Below are positions 35,680-49,100 of a DNA stretch of 64,000 bases, in pieces. Origin of the DNA: Cristatella mucedo (lineage: Eukaryota > Bryozoa > Phylactolaemata > Cristatellidae). The notes under the pieces were generated by a model. The model did no database searches. It was not told the DNA's origin and saw nothing but the letters and a program-made list of their open reading frames with translations. The stretch lies in the NCBI GenBank assembly GCA_009760855.2, contig WPIO01000042.1:1074501-1138500 (forward strand). The letters are read 5' to 3'. The translations under genes and the position numbers were made by a program. The first letter of the stretch is position 1. Each line of letters opens with the position of its first letter.

Positions 35680-35860
35680 TTTGACTCTCCATCTATCTAT
35701 CTCTCCATCCATCTATCTCTCCATCCATCTATCTCTCCATCCATCTATCTCTCCATCCATCTATCTCTCCATCCATCTATCTCTCCATCCATCTATCTCT
35801 TCATCCATCTATCTCTCCATCTATCTATCTCTCCGTCTATCTATCTCTCCACATATCAAT
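35680..35860. repeat. 16-bp CTCTCCATCCATCTAT minisatellite
   Basis: Roughly ten near-identical units of CTCTCCATCCATCTAT, grading into CTATCTAT variants at both ends. Confidence 0.93.
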
Positions 35861-35989
35861 CTCTCCAGCTCTCTGTCTCTTCGTGTCGCTAGATTTTTTC
35901 TGTCTCGCTGTCTTTCTCTCTCTGACTCCTCTTTTAGCATCTCTGTCTCTTTTTTTCTTTTTGCCGCTCTCCCTCTCTGTAACTCGTAT

Positions 35990-36052
35990 CATTCTGCTCT
36001 CTCTCTCTCTCTCTCTTTCTCTCTCTGTCTCTCTGTGCGTGTGTGTGTGCGT

Positions 36053-36103
<51 letters not shown>

Positions 36104-36112
36104 TGTCTGTCT
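35990..36112. repeat. (CT)n followed by (GT)n
   Basis: A CT tract turns into GTGTGCGT units and then pure (GT)n, ending GTCTGTCTGTCTC. Confidence 0.94.
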
Positions 36113-38747
36113 CTACCTCAGACTCTACCGTTTACATACTGTATTCACAAGTTGCAAGTAAGTACGTTTAACACTGATGGATAGTAAATTTCTCCCTGGA
36201 TTGTTTCGTATGCTGAGAGTCAGCGTGGCAAAAAACATACTTATGGCCCAAAATTTATTTAGCGTTCTTTCAGTTTTGGCCAGAAATATTACGATAGCAA
36301 AAGCATATGAAATCCCTAGTTGAACATACATTCCTTGCGTCAGCATAGAAGCGGTTGTTTAAACGCAGCACGGCCAGAAACCAGGACAGAGGTACTTATG
36401 GGTGAATTGTTTCCGTAAGTGGCACTCCCATCCAAATCGTGTGCACTTTCCGCCATGAGCAACACATGATTTAGAAAATGTAACTGGAAAAGAAAGCAAG
36501 AGAATTCGATTCGATTCGAACATGAATAGTTTAAAACCATTAAATAAAAAAAGAAAATCGAAAATCAATATTGATTCTAGACTAGGTGACAGTGACATAG
36601 ATAAATGCATTGCTTGTTTATAAACAATACCCTTAGCCCCGAACTATTACTACGTTTACAAGGAAGCTATTATATGCACTTCACAACTTAAAGATATTTG
36701 CGATGTGATCTCATAAAGATGAGTTCTGATTCATCAAACTCGGCAGCCTCAAAGTAGTCACCCACTTTATCAGCGGATGAATAGGCCCCTAGCAATAGAA
36801 CAGCAAACAATGCGATCTGCAAGCGTATCATGTCCTATGCTCTTTAGTTGAGCATGACAGTTATTAAGGAGAATTTATAGCTCAAATACTAACATGCTAT
36901 TGGTTCAACTGATGAGGGCTAGCAATTATGCAATCTAATCCCACAGTTTCATTTTCGCGGAAAGCAATCGAGGTTGCAAAAACAAATTGCGCACCACTCT
37001 GACCTAAAATGGAAGAATCACTGTTGCAAAATCGGAGTGAAGCTCTGAGTGAACCAAAACTTGCCTAATTATTTGCTCTCGGCGCCACTCTATTCCAAAC
37101 ACCCGTGTTGAAAGCTGCTGATTTGTTCTCTCTATGCTGTAGGATGAAAAAATGTCAGTGACTCGATCACCTATGGCTGCACCATTCGTACTAGACTCGT
37201 TCCCTCAGTTTATTCTCGCAGAACTTCTCCTTCTAGATTATGAGGTGCAGTGCGATGTCTCTATTCAAATCTGCATCCACTGACCTTTTGTAAAGTCCAT
37301 CTCTAGGTGGAAGGAAATAAATGGCCTACTTAAACCCTTTTCCGCTGTTCGGATTTCATGGAAATGATGCTGTGCACTACTAATGTAATTCGCGATAAAT
37401 GTCCACAGCCTCTGGTGCTGTAACTATATCTACCTAAATGGCTGTTGTTAGGTAACTGAATAAAAAAAAGCATAGACAGCTAGATACCGAGAACCGAAGC
37501 CCTTTTCGCTTAGTCTGTATGAATCCGTAGCTGCAAAAAGCGTTCTCGCGAGTCTTCTCTAAACTACTAAAATAGTTATCTAAACGTGCTTATTCAGTCG
37601 TTTCGCTTGATCTTCATGCAGAAGAGCTGGATGCTTGTCTTGGCCAGGCTCCTTCCAAACATTTCCCACCACTCGCCAGAACATCATTTTCACTACACAA
37701 TGAGTCAGATCAAACCTCCAAGGGAACTCGAGAGCTCCAATAGTGAAACGGAAGATGTCATTCGACTAAACACGCAGGCATGTCTTACATGAGCTCATTG
37801 AATGTCCTGTTAAATTGTTTAACCTATACTAGGTAATGTGCCTTTGAGATATTCTGGCAAAATCTAGGGCCTTTAACAAGTAGATAACCAACAACTGAAC
37901 ATATGCTTTAACGGCTCCCAGCCCTACGTCATGGCACTGCTCATCAACTCACCTAGTGAACGGATTTCTGATACCTGCACCGGATGGCTGCAAACTTACT
38001 CAAGTTGAGTAACCATTTCAGCAGCACGTTAGCGATTGGATGACCTAGTCTGAGTCAACAATTAGAAACTTTAACAATCAAAATATGCTCTTCTGGCAAA
38101 TGTATGCAGCACCAGTGAAAAGCACGTTTCTCGTTCCAACTTGATTTTACAGGAGATAAACATCAAAATAAAAAGATCACATCAAAAGTAAAGTGTGCCT
38201 AATTTTTCAGGGATGTAATATGATCTGCAAGGGTTAAGCAAAAATTTATAGCCAGTGATAATAAAGAGCACCAATACTTCGTCAAGTCACAGGCTGCCGC
38301 GACACTAACTTTTTAATTCGAGCGTTAACAGTTCGTACATTAATCAATGCTAAGAAATGCTGGCTTGAGATTATAAAAATTCATTACTGTCGCAATATAT
38401 GTTGGGTCTCGAAGACTTGCACAAAGACGAGTCAAACAGTTCAGCAGCAGCAGCAGTCGAGCAGTCGATGTTCCTCGACTTACTTGCAGTGTCCCTTACT
38501 AACTGCAGCCTGCAGCCTACGTAATACAGCTACTACCCGTTTACTCTACGCACAAACGCCAAACGCTCGTGAATCTACATTCGATGCTTCGAAAGCGTTA
38601 TACGACCGAATCAATAAAAATCCTCTGGCTGAGAAACTCACAGCAAACAAGTATATATCTCGATCACGGCTCTACCAAATGCCAACAGGTTGTCGTTTTT
38701 TATGTAGCGGTCTTAAGCTGAATATCATTTAATTTAGCTACATGCTG

Positions 38748-38912
38748 GTGGGCCGTGGTGGCACACTAGGCAAGGTGGTTGCTTTTCACAAGATTGGTCC
38801 CGAGGTCGTGGGTTCGAATCCTACAGCAGACCATACTTTATCGCCGCTGCAAGTGGTGGTGATAGCCGTAAAGGCTCTTCTGTTGCTATACAAAAGAGGC
38901 TTTGAAATCAGT
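38748..38912 (+). repeat. tRNA-derived SINE, full length
   Basis: The clearest copy. It has the A-box region TGGCACACTAGG (38759-38770) and a perfect B box GGTTCGAATCC (38811-38821), with the hairpin-forming CGCCGCTGCAAGTGGTGG in the body. It ends AGAGGCTTTGAAATCAG. Confidence 0.87.
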
Positions 38913-39654
38913 TAGTATGCACTTTACGAAAAGCGACGTTTAAATATTTACGCTTTGATTTTCACTACTTATGACATGATACAGTGGATACAACCTTTTA
39001 TGTCTTATGACGAGGTAACGCTGTAAATATAGCACACATACAAACGAAATCTGGAAAGGGTTAACGTTTATAAGGCTGCAACGACATTCTCCACTAATTA
39101 AAAGGAGAAACTACGTCGGTCCTTCCACGGTCAAGCAGCTAGATGACGAAAATACTTGCGGAAGTGACGTGTAATGGGCGCATAATTCTACTATGACTGC
39201 TGAGCGAGTCCACGGGCAGTGTACTCTTGTGTATTATTAATGTAGCTCATAACAGTATTTTTTTAAACTTATTTCTCATTGAGTAGAGTTTATGATCTAC
39301 TAAGTTGTCGATGACTTAAGTGCCATTCTTACTAATTAAAGCCTGGCCAGAAGCCACAGATTGCATGACGAATTACGTTAGCAAGAACGTGGTTACGAAA
39401 CGCTTGAGCGTAGTCAACCGAATCGATTGCCTAACATTGGCGAGGGAACTAGCATGCCATTGGTCGGCTTGCTTCTAGCCACAATGCATCTCTAGGAACT
39501 GCTTAGTCAATAATTAAACATTCGGGTATTTCATAGAGGCCACTAGACCTAGCTAGATGTCCGTCAATGGCTGCCCTTCTCGTTCAGAGTTAGTTTCGGT
39601 GTGGCTGGAAATAGCAGCTAGGAGGTATCGTAGAGGCAAAATCCGAACGTCACT

Positions 39655-40235
39655 ACTGACTTCTCGCCGACCTGCACTGGCTACCAGTCAAGCAGCGGAT
39701 TGACTTCAAGGTTTTGTCGCTCACTTTAAGGTCACTTCATTCTTCGGCTCCAGCCTATACCTCAGATCTACTCCCCCATCAGGCCAAGCATCGTACCACC
39801 CGGTTTTCGGAATCCAGCAGTCTACCAATACCTCGTAAAAACCTCAAATGCTTTGGAGACCGTGCATTTAGTTCGTATGCTCCCAAAGCCTGGAACTCTC
39901 TCTCGACTTGCGTCAGAACATTCCCTGACTTGACCACATTAAAAAAGAACTTTAAAACACATCTATTTAGGACAGCATTTAGTGGGTCCCTGTGATTCGT
40001 CCTTCATGTGCTTATGCGTGCTGACACTGTCCATGCTACCACTAACTACATTTGCATGCTGACCCTGTGCATGTCACCCCTTACCATGTTATTCATTTTG
40101 TTTGTTTTTCAAGCGTGATATTACTCACAATTCAAGTGCATTTCCCTTTGCAGCAAATGTAAAGCGCCTAGAGAGAGACTGAGTTCTGTGAGGTCGCTTT
40201 ATCAACTGCATTATTATTATTATCATTATTTTGAT
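39655..40235 (+). mobile_element. L2-a retrotransposon, 3' fragment
   Basis: A 5'-truncated copy with about 90 codons of the C-terminal reverse-transcriptase ORF still open (VKQRIDFKVLSLTLRSL is recognisable, as is FGDRAFSSYAPKAWNSL). The 3' UTR, the stem-loop AAAGCGCCTAGAGAGAGACT and an (ATT)n tail follow. Among the best preserved copies. Confidence 0.9.
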
Positions 40236-40589
40236 GAGACATCCTAGTCTAAACTTGACTAGGTTCGGATGGCATGTGATATTTCTAGATTGTATTTGTA
40301 ATGTGTGTCGGCTGTAACTGCTTCAAAGTTTAACAAGTTTCAATTCACAGAGTACATTGACTGTTCCAGAGTCGTCCTAAAAACCACCTTTACAGGACTA
40401 TTTATTGCGGAGCGCATGCAACAAGAATAAATAAGCGATAAATCTTTTTCTTTAGTTGGGCATGAGTTATTATGTGCTCATTGAAATATAAATGCTTGCC
40501 GTTTGAACCTCCGATTTATAAGACATGCAATCTCTTGCCAAATGCTCGACCGCTGAGTTCATCTTCACCCCCAATGGCATTTAGCTTAA

Positions 40590-40757
40590 ATCCTAGCTGA
40601 TTAAACAGCCTCCTTTTGTATAGCGACAAAAGAGCCTTTATGGCTTTCACCACCGCTTGCAGTGGCGATAAAGAATCGCCCACCGCAGGAATCAAACCCA
40701 CGACCTCGGGACCAAGGTTGTAAAAGCAACCGCCTTACCTAGTGCGCCATCACGGCT
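40590..40757 (-). repeat. tRNA-derived SINE
   Basis: Minus-strand copy with the hairpin body, the B-box region (GGGTTTGATTCC on the minus strand) and the 3' end TTTAATCAGCTAGGA. Confidence 0.85.
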
Positions 40758-42149
40758 CAGTTTACCTGCGAAGTCTCACTCAAAACATTATGGCTTGCAT
40801 CAAACATTCCAGCACCGTGCGATCAAGCTTCTCTGAGTCAAATTGACCCTAATTTAATAATGAAATAACCTTTTAGCCCACGAAATTAAGACGGCCAACC
40901 AAGGATCTTTGAGTTTAAAATGACCTTAATAAATCATAAAATTACCTTTAAACCTAATAAATAAATACTGTGAACAGGAAAGCAGTAATCCCACCCCTTT
41001 TACCCACCAGGTTCGGCCCAGCGGTTGAGTAGCTGGGCTGCCGAAGGTCAAGGTGAATGTATTTGTCAGATGAGGTAGTGGAATTGCCGTCCAAGGGTGT
41101 GCGTAAATCTCAATAATAGAGATTAGGGTATATTTGGGAATTTTGAGAATAAATCATACAATATACAAGACCTCCGTCAAAAATATATTGACTGGCGGAA
41201 TGATACGATAGTGCACTAACTGATGTAAAAACCAGGTAAGTTCCGACTGCTCAGCTCCCAGTACGTTCTCATCTGGAGTGCGTTCTCCTAGGATCTATTT
41301 AGATTGTTAAAATTCGATGAGACGGAATATGACGTAATGCATTCACCCAGCAAGTGCGAGCATTTTTTGAATAGAATATTAGAATGCAGGGACCTAATTG
41401 CAGCAGTTGTCTTTTTATTTCAATCAAGTAATGAGAGGAATCGATTAGGCTACCGAGTCTTCTTTTGCAAACAATTAGAATTCCGATAAGAAAAAAAACC
41501 CAGTCGTTTTGCGTAGTAAATTGAGACCATAATTAGATCATGCTTCCTTCACAGCATATAGAGAATACCAAGAAAGTTATCTAACGGAAATATTCAAATT
41601 TATTTTTCTTATTATTTTGCTAATATTATAAAATTACACGCATGTCGAAATGTACTACGGCGGCTTAAATCCGCTATCACATATATCCAAAAAACTTGTT
41701 GCATATTTTTAGGGACTTTCAATGCAGGCAGACGCTTGTCAAATGCCATAGTGGACGTTCAGGAGCTACAGCATTTAGTCTTACAGAGCTTCAAGGTAAA
41801 GGTGAAGGAAAAACTCATGCCCAGCTCTGAACACCCGGTCCGGTTTTCAATACCATTCTCTGTCAAATGTCAAAGAATACTAAGCACAGGCTGCCTGCTG
41901 CCGGTTTTTTCACTAAATAACTTAGCCACTTCGATTAACTGTGAGAGTCCTGAATAGCACGTGCAATGACAGTGTTAAAAAGAAATGAAAGATCATACAA
42001 CAAAATAAAAGAAGTTACAATCCCGCAGGCATCTGAGACCCCCAAGACACACGCGTTGCCTAGGAGCTAAATAATATCTGCTTGCTGGCTTACGGTCTAA
42101 GCAGTCAGACGTTTACAGCTGGCGCAAAACTCTGCAGGTTTGAAATGTA

Positions 42150-43215
42150 ATGTATCTTTGTAACTCCACAAAGCCATAAAACTATGGGTGGGTGTTACGC
42201 AGGAGAGTTTTATATAGCGCACTCACAGCTTAAGCGGCTTTCGGTACGCATTCGGTAGCCAACAGACTTCGTCTCACGCAATAAAGATAAAGTGGGAAGC
42301 ATAGCAGAGTCAGGTGAGCAGTTGAGGTAGTGAGTAGCATGGAAGTAGCAGCTAAGGACCGCTGAAAAGGACCAGCCATAGTCGACAGCAGGAGAGTAGT
42401 TGTCGTTGCGTAAGAATTGAGGAAGCGAGTTCCACAGTCTAGGACCTACAGAGCTAAAGCTTCTGGCGCCAACGGTCTTTAAACAGAGGAATAGACCGGC
42501 TAATTTATTGTCCATACAGGACCTGAGAGCGTGAACAGGCTGAAACTGATGCAGCAGTTCAGCTAGGTACAAATGAGCCAAGCCGTGGCGAGCCTTGTGG
42601 GTCAGCGTAAGAACTTTGCTCTGTATCCATTGATCAACGGGCAGCGATTCGAGCTCTGTCAGCCAAGGAGACACGTGCTCAAACCTCTGGGACTTGAAGA
42701 CTAGCCTTGCAGCCATATTCATAGTCAGCTGCAGTGGCCTAGTTTCTTTCTTTGGTAGCCCAGCCAAAATGGAACTACAATAATCAAGCCCAGACAGAAC
42801 TGAGGAGCTAGTTAAATTGTTTGCAAGCCACTGTGGAAGACATCTCCTAATCTTAAATAGGCATCGGACGTGATGGCTAGCTGTAGAAGCAGTCTTTTGA
42901 ATGAAGCTCTTAAAATTGAGACATGTTTCGAAAACGACACCTACATTTCGAGTACTCGGTGATGGTCGCACAACAGCATCGCCTTTTAAAAGAGCAGAGC
43001 CTTTCAATGCAGCCACACGCTTGGGGTGTCCTCGAGTAGCAGCTCGGTTTTATCATCATTTAGTTTCACGAAGTTTTCCGACGTCCAGGATTAAGTTTCG
43101 ACAAGAAAAGCATTCAGTTTATCAATCGCTGCAGCAGATTCTGACAGATTGAATGACAAAACTGATGAGTATCGTCAACATTAAAGTGATATCCTATTCT
43201 ATGGGCCTTAATCAC
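42150..43215 (-). mobile_element. L2-b retrotransposon, 5'-truncated
   Basis: Over 250 codons of reverse transcriptase remain open on the minus strand (42210-43016), including SFIQKTASTASHH, LAGLPKKE, AARLVFKSQRF and RLWNSLPQFLRND. Decayed sequence up to the catalytic ADD region extends to about 43215. The 3' end lies in ATGTAATGTATCTTTG near 42150. Non-functional: the 5' half is missing. Confidence 0.9.
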
Positions 43216-43239
43216 TTGTCTCACGGGTTGAGGTATGCT

Positions 43240-43860
43240 TGTCTGTCGTGAGCGTCGCAGTTTACAGATTACACCATTTCCATTAGACCTGCACTTGCTC
43301 CCAGCAAAGCGCGGCAGATAGGAAGAGGTTATGCCCCAAACCGTTGTCTTTCAAGCAAGTTCCTTTAGTCTTTCACTTCATCCTACTCGTGCAATCTACT
43401 CCCGTTCAAGGCTGAATCTCGCACAACCCTCTTTTCGTAATCTAATCTTTTCTCAACACTTCTATGAACCGCAAATCCTTTGGATACCGTGCCCTTTGTC
43501 CGTCTACTTCGTAAACCTAAAACTTATTTACGACTGGCTCAACGACACGTCTCCCTAACTTGTCAACATTTCAGAAGAAGCCACGGAACGCATCTATTTA
43601 TCACAGAATTTAGTGGGTCCCAGTAATTAGTCCCTTTTGGGCTTGTGCGAGCTGACACTGCCCATGCAGCCACTAAGCATATTTGCATGCTGACCCTGTG
43701 CATGCATCCTCCAGCCATGCTACGTTCGATGTTATTGGCTGCGGTACCACTAACGATCGGATCATGCTTTCCGTGCAGCGAATGTGTATAGGGCCTAGAA
43801 AAGACTGGATTCTCAGAGGATGCTGTTACAAGTGTACTATTATATTATTTTCTCTTTATT
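43240..43860 (+). mobile_element. L2-a 3' fragment, decayed
   Basis: Starts CTGTCGTGAGCGTCGCAG, runs through degraded coding and UTR sequence to AAGACTGGATTCTCAGAGGA and an ATT-type tail. Its 5' end almost abuts the 5' end of the L2-b copy on the other strand. Confidence 0.75.
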
Positions 43861-44799
43861 AGTCATGAAAAGATGTGGATGTTCTTCAATGAATAATGGC
43901 TCTTACCTAATAATGACACGTTGGTTCGTGTCAAGGCCTTGTTAGAGATTGCCGTCTGTTAAGGTGGCTCAGTCCTTGCTGGTGATCGGTAGTCCATCCG
44001 GAGCATAAGGAACGTTATCAGGGTTTTTATTTCGCGTCAAAATTTGATGACGATGACGTACTTTGTTGATATTCTGAGTAAGAAATCTGCACGTCTCAAA
44101 ACTTAGAGCCATCGCATCATCGTAGACATCTGTAACGGTTTCACCAAGGCTTGAGCAAGTCGGTAAGTGGGCGGATTCACCTGGCTGGCCGCTGAAAGTT
44201 AGCCAGAAATAAGAGAGCTAAACAGAACTTTCAATGAAGTAGGGCCAATGCGCTCTCTCGTACAGCAAGTCACTTCTCTCGAATGTTCTATAAGCAGTGC
44301 TTACTTACCTTTGGGCACCGAGTTTAGCCATTGAAGCTGTAGGGCGCCAGCATCCGGTTCGTTACACCGCGACGGAAGTGCATGTGGTCAAGATTACGTG
44401 CCTTGAAGTGGGCCAACCCTACTCATTCCGCGATAGATAGTTGTACTGCAGCTCTGTTCGTGGGTTACCGTGAGCTTTGCAATTCCTGCGAATAGCGTCG
44501 CTTCACTAGTATTTGCATATGCGAGAAAGATAACTTAGCTTTTTATGGAATCCCGTAAGTGTCTGAAGCTCTGAGTCGGCGACGAAAAGATTTTCAGCGC
44601 TTTGCCCTGGAGGCTGTACCAAGTTCAAACAGAAGAGAAAACACAATTAGCACACTTTATAGCACTCAAAAATACCCAAATCTCTTTATAGGCACTCCAC
44701 GTATGCTGGAAATGAAGCACGACGATTCTTTAGCTACATGCACGGTCTCAGAATGTATCAGCAAACAAAGAGCGATTCACACGAATCCAGCAGAAGCTG

Positions 44800-44965
44800 T
44801 AAGAATTGTTGAATCATTAGCTTCTTTTTTGATTTCGACAAGTCATTTGACGTGGTGCCGTCAGTCGGAATAAATGTCAAAACTTCGAGAGCATACGAAA
44901 AGAGGCAAATTCTCAGAAGAGATTATAAAATCGGCCTACGCACATGTAAACGATTTTAATCATAC
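44800..44965 (+). mobile_element. Possible reverse-transcriptase remnant
   Basis: One frame reads FDFDKSFDVVPS, which resembles the LINE reverse-transcriptase motif around the first catalytic Asp (FDFxKAFDxVP). It ends after about 30 further codons. No other motif was found, so this may be chance. Confidence 0.25.
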
Positions 44966-45094
44966 AATGGAGTGCTACGCTACCTAGCCAGATCGGGAAG
45001 CAGTTCTGACATTGAAGCTAGAGCCAGAAAAGGAAGGGACCTAAATTTAACTACAAAAATCCTCGAATACTCGTATATTCGCTGCTCGCTATTC

Positions 45095-45210
45095 AAGACC
45101 GTCGCGAGGTCGTGGGTTTGAATTCGTGGGTCCTTTATTGCCAACTGTAAGCGGTGATAATGGCCGCGAATGCTCTTCTGCTGCAGCTCAAAAAGACTAT
45201 TAAATCAGCC
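45095..45210 (+). repeat. Partial tRNA-derived SINE
   Basis: Begins inside the tRNA-like head (CGCGAGGTCGTGGGTTTGAA) and continues through the body to ACTATTAAATCAGCC. The A-box half is missing. Confidence 0.75.
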
Positions 45211-46009
45211 AACATCTATTCGACCGGTTTCCACGCCATGTCATTGAGAAATGGTACAATGTGTCATCTAATGAAAGGTCACTTTGGAGGGGGCAGGGCA
45301 TCCTTTTTCCATGCAATGCCCACTGGAGATATATCGATGGAGCCAATTTTGCAGCGTCGTTGGCCATGTCTTTTTTTCGTAGAGCCGCCTGCAGGCATTT
45401 CCTAAACTATCCAAGTACCATCATGACCCCTAAGATTATTCAGAGAGTAAATATTAACTTGCATTAGTTGAGATGTAATTAAAGGTTAGGATTAAAAGCT
45501 GCATTTGTATTTCATAGATATTTACCGATGTAATCGCAATGATCAAGAACCCTCATGGAGCATTGGAACTTGATGCTTGATCTCCAAAAGATGTCACGAT
45601 GGTTAGAGACACAGCTTAACGACTGTGGTCCCTTGGGTTGGTGCTACAATAAGTAGCCTGGTATTTGAAATGCTTGGCGCTGAGCCAGAGCAAGAGAATG
45701 AAAGAACTCACAGGTGAGCGACAGGGTGCTTAAATGCATATTCTAATAGACGAGAAAAGCTAGCGCAGGTCAGTGAGAAGTGGCAATTTCGGCGGTAAGC
45801 GTGACAAGAGAGAAAAGACTTTCTGCAGAGCACTCCGACAGCTTTAAACATCATGCTGCGAAAGTGAGATGACTTTCAGGAATAATAAGATTGCAGAGAT
45901 CTAGACAGGACGCCTTAATTATGCATAGCATCTAGACTGGAGAGTTATAGTCTTCACAGCTCCCTGTTACCACGGCAACCAGACGTTTGGTTACAATAGC
46001 AACGTCTTA

Positions 46010-46130
46010 CTTGGCCGCCATAGCCCAGGAGGTAAGGTGCTCGCTCTTGGCGACCGAGGTTGTGGTTACGAATCCTGCAGTGAACTATTCTTTATTGCTA
46101 ACTTCAAGCGGCGGTAATAACTATAATAAT
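46010..46130 (+). repeat. tRNA-derived SINE, variant head
   Basis: GCCATAGCCCAGGAGGTAAG and GGTGCTCGCTCTTGGCGACC are followed by GGTTACGAATCCTGCAG (B box with one extra base) and a degenerate body ending in AATAACTATAATAATAG. It directly abuts the L2-a 3' end at 46140. Confidence 0.7.
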
Positions 46131-46139
46131 AGTAAGACT

Positions 46140-49100
46140 TTTTTAAAGCTCGCTCAGGTAATAGAAATAATACATTTGATACAGTGCCCTAAGAGAACTC
46201 AATATCTTTCTAGGCACTTTATATTTGCAGCAAAAAAGCATGATTGAATGGTTATTGGTAGCATGCTCAATATCAGCAAGAACAATATGGTTACAATTGA
46301 TATGCATAGGGTCAGCAAGCACATCTGGTTAGTAGCACCGTGTACAATGTCAGCACGCCTAAGCACACATAAGACGAATCACATGGACACACTAAACACT
46401 GTGATAAATAGACGTTTTTTAATTTCTTTTTAAATTTCGTTTAGTCAGGGGATATTATAATTCAGCCGGAAGTGATTTCCAGACTTTAAGAGCATACGAA
46501 TTAAAGGCGCGGTCTCCAAAGTATTTGAGGTTCGGACGAGGTGTAGGTGAACAGTTAGATTCATTAGAGTGAATTTACTATTCTTAGACTGATTCGGGAG
46601 TATTTCTGATTAGTAGAGTAAAGCCACAGAATAAATAAACCTACAAGTGAGTGACAAAACCTTGAAGTCGATGAGTTGCTTGGCTTTGAGCCACTGCAGG
46701 TCGGTGAGAAGTGGTGTGCTGTGGTAACTGCGACGCTCAGTACATACAAGACAGGCTGCCGAGTTTTGGATCAATTATAAGCGCCTGTTTGCTTAGGTCA
46801 ATAGACCAGCAAGCAGTGAGTTACAGAAGTTGAGACGGGATTTCATGAATGCATGGACCAATTTCGATGTTGTATCCCTGTCTAAATAGACCATTTAGCA
46901 ATTTTATTTAGCTGAAAGTAGGCAGACTTGACTGTGGAATTAATGTGGCAGTCCTATTAAAGGTCACTTTAAAACAGGATAAGTGGATTTCATGCAGATT
47001 CAACGGGAGATACGCCGATGAAGCCCATGTTGAGCCAAATTTCAATTCCTTAATCACATTTGGCTTGTCCATACCTATTAACTTGGTTTTATCATCATTC
47101 AATTTATTAAATGTTGCTTCCATTCCTGTGCGGATGTCATCAATACATGCAGTAAGGATTTTCTAGAGAATTAGACACGTTGAAGTGCTGGATGGGAACG
47201 AAGCAAAGGTATAACTGAGTGTCATCTACACTTGCTGCATGTATTGATGACATCTGCACATGGATGGCAGAAAATTTTCTAAAACTAAACGATGATAAAA
47301 CTAACTTACTAGTTATGGGCAAACCCAGTCTGATTCAGAAATTGGAAAGGCTGACGCTCAAAATTGGCTCTGCCAGCATATCTCCCGTTGAATCAGCTCG
47401 AAATCTAGGTGTCATATTCCAAAGCGACCTCTCGTTAGACAACCACATAAGCTCCACGGTCAAATCTGCCTACTTTCAGCTACATGACATTGCTCAAATT
47501 CGGGCTTGTTTAGATAAGGATACAACGTCCAAGTCGTTCCATGCATTCGCGACATCCCGTCTCGACTTCTGCAACTCGCTGCTTACTGGCCTACCGGCAT
47601 GTGCGATCAGGCAATTGCAGCTGGTGCAAAACTCCGCAGCTAGGCTTGTCTGTCGTGAACGTAGCAGTTGCCACATCATACCACTTCTCACCGACCTGCA
47701 CTGGCTACCAGTCAAGCAGCGGATTGACTTCAAGGTTTTGTCGCTCACTTTTAGGTCACTTCATTCTTTAGCTCCAGCCTATCTCTCAGATCTACTCCCC
47801 CACCAGGCCAACCATCGTACCACCCGGTTTTCGGAATCCAACAGTTTGCGAATACCTCGTACAAAACCTGAAATCCTTTGGAGACCGTGCATTTAGTCCG
47901 TAGGCTCTCAAAGCCTGGAACTCCCTCCCGACTTGCGTCAGAACACCCCCTGACCTGACCACATTTCAAAAGAACTTAAAAACACACTTATTTAGGACAG
48001 CAATTGGTGAGTCCCTATGATTCGTCCTTCATGTGCTTATGCGTGCTGACACTGTGCATGCTGCCACTAACCAAATTTGCATGCTGACCCTGTGCATGTC
48101 ACCCCTTGCCATGTTATTCATGCTGTTTGTTTATCAAGCATGATATTACTCATCATTCAATTGCATTTCCCTTTGCAGCAAATGTAAAGCGCCTAGAAAG
48201 AGAATGATTTCTCTGAGGGCGCTTTATCATTGTATTATTATTATTATTATTACATTGGAGTGACAGCCTATGCTGTGTGTGGAAATCTTATCGACAAATA
48301 GTAAAGTATAAACCTTTAAACTGGGCCAAGCTAGATTCCTGAGGTACTCCAGTGGCTCCTCGGACGATCTTTTTTACGTTGACATCAATACTCTGGAGTT
48401 GCCCAATGAGATGTGAGTTAAACACTGACGTTCAGTACTGCTAATACCCAGGCGAGATGAAAGGCGCTCGAGTAGGACTAGGAAAACGAAAAAATCAAAA
48501 GCAGAAGAATGATCAAGCAAAACAAGCCGAGAGACTACCTAAGTCTGCATTCCTAAGGAAGTCGTTACAGACCCGAATCAATGCTGACTGTGGAGTGATT
48601 AGCTCTAAAACCAGGCTGGAACTTATTAGCTGGTGTGAAGTTTTAATATATGAGTTCACCTGGTCTGCCACAATTTGTTGCAATGTCTTTGATAGGAACG
48701 GTAGAAGGGTGACTGGGCGCATTTTGCTTGAGTTCACTGGGTCAAGTGTTGCTTTCATGAGTAGTGGCGTGACTACCGCTTTTTTAAAGGTACTTTGAAA
48801 TGACCTGAGGCTAACGACATGTTTACGATATAAGTTGCGCATAGCTGCTGCAGATTAATGCATCGAAGAATCAGGACAGTGGGAATGGGATCTAGAGGAC
48901 AAGTTGTCTAGTTTGATTGGGATATGAACATCAGATTTTGGTCACTTGTATCATCCTTGAATATGGACATTGAGGTGTTGCACTGAATTTAGGGCAGGAT
49001 CCCAGGGGAATTTTGCAACCACAGGGATAGAATCTCTGATGCTGTCAGTCTTTCTGACAAAGAAGCAATCCGCTATGTCTTAACACAAGGATCATTCGAT

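Larger units (their letters stand above)
30642..42149. other. Gene-poor T4-T5 interval, left part
   Basis: After the T4 promoter and copy A flank, the DNA becomes AT-richer and contains only repeats: L2 fragments, SINEs, and CT, GT and CCAT tracts. A direct repeat ATAAATAAGGCCCTTATATT occurs twice near 33945-34010. Stretches 32666-34269, 36113-38747, 38913-39654 and 40758-42149 show no gene, RNA or family exon that I can support; a decayed SINE-like patch may lie at about 33055-33165 and another at 40995-41110. Confidence 0.55.

Noticed and set aside
46140-48255. Inverted L2 pair made by twin priming or inversion
   Set aside because: The minus-strand element continues beyond the plus-strand segment at the same codon region, which is explained by simple nested insertion.
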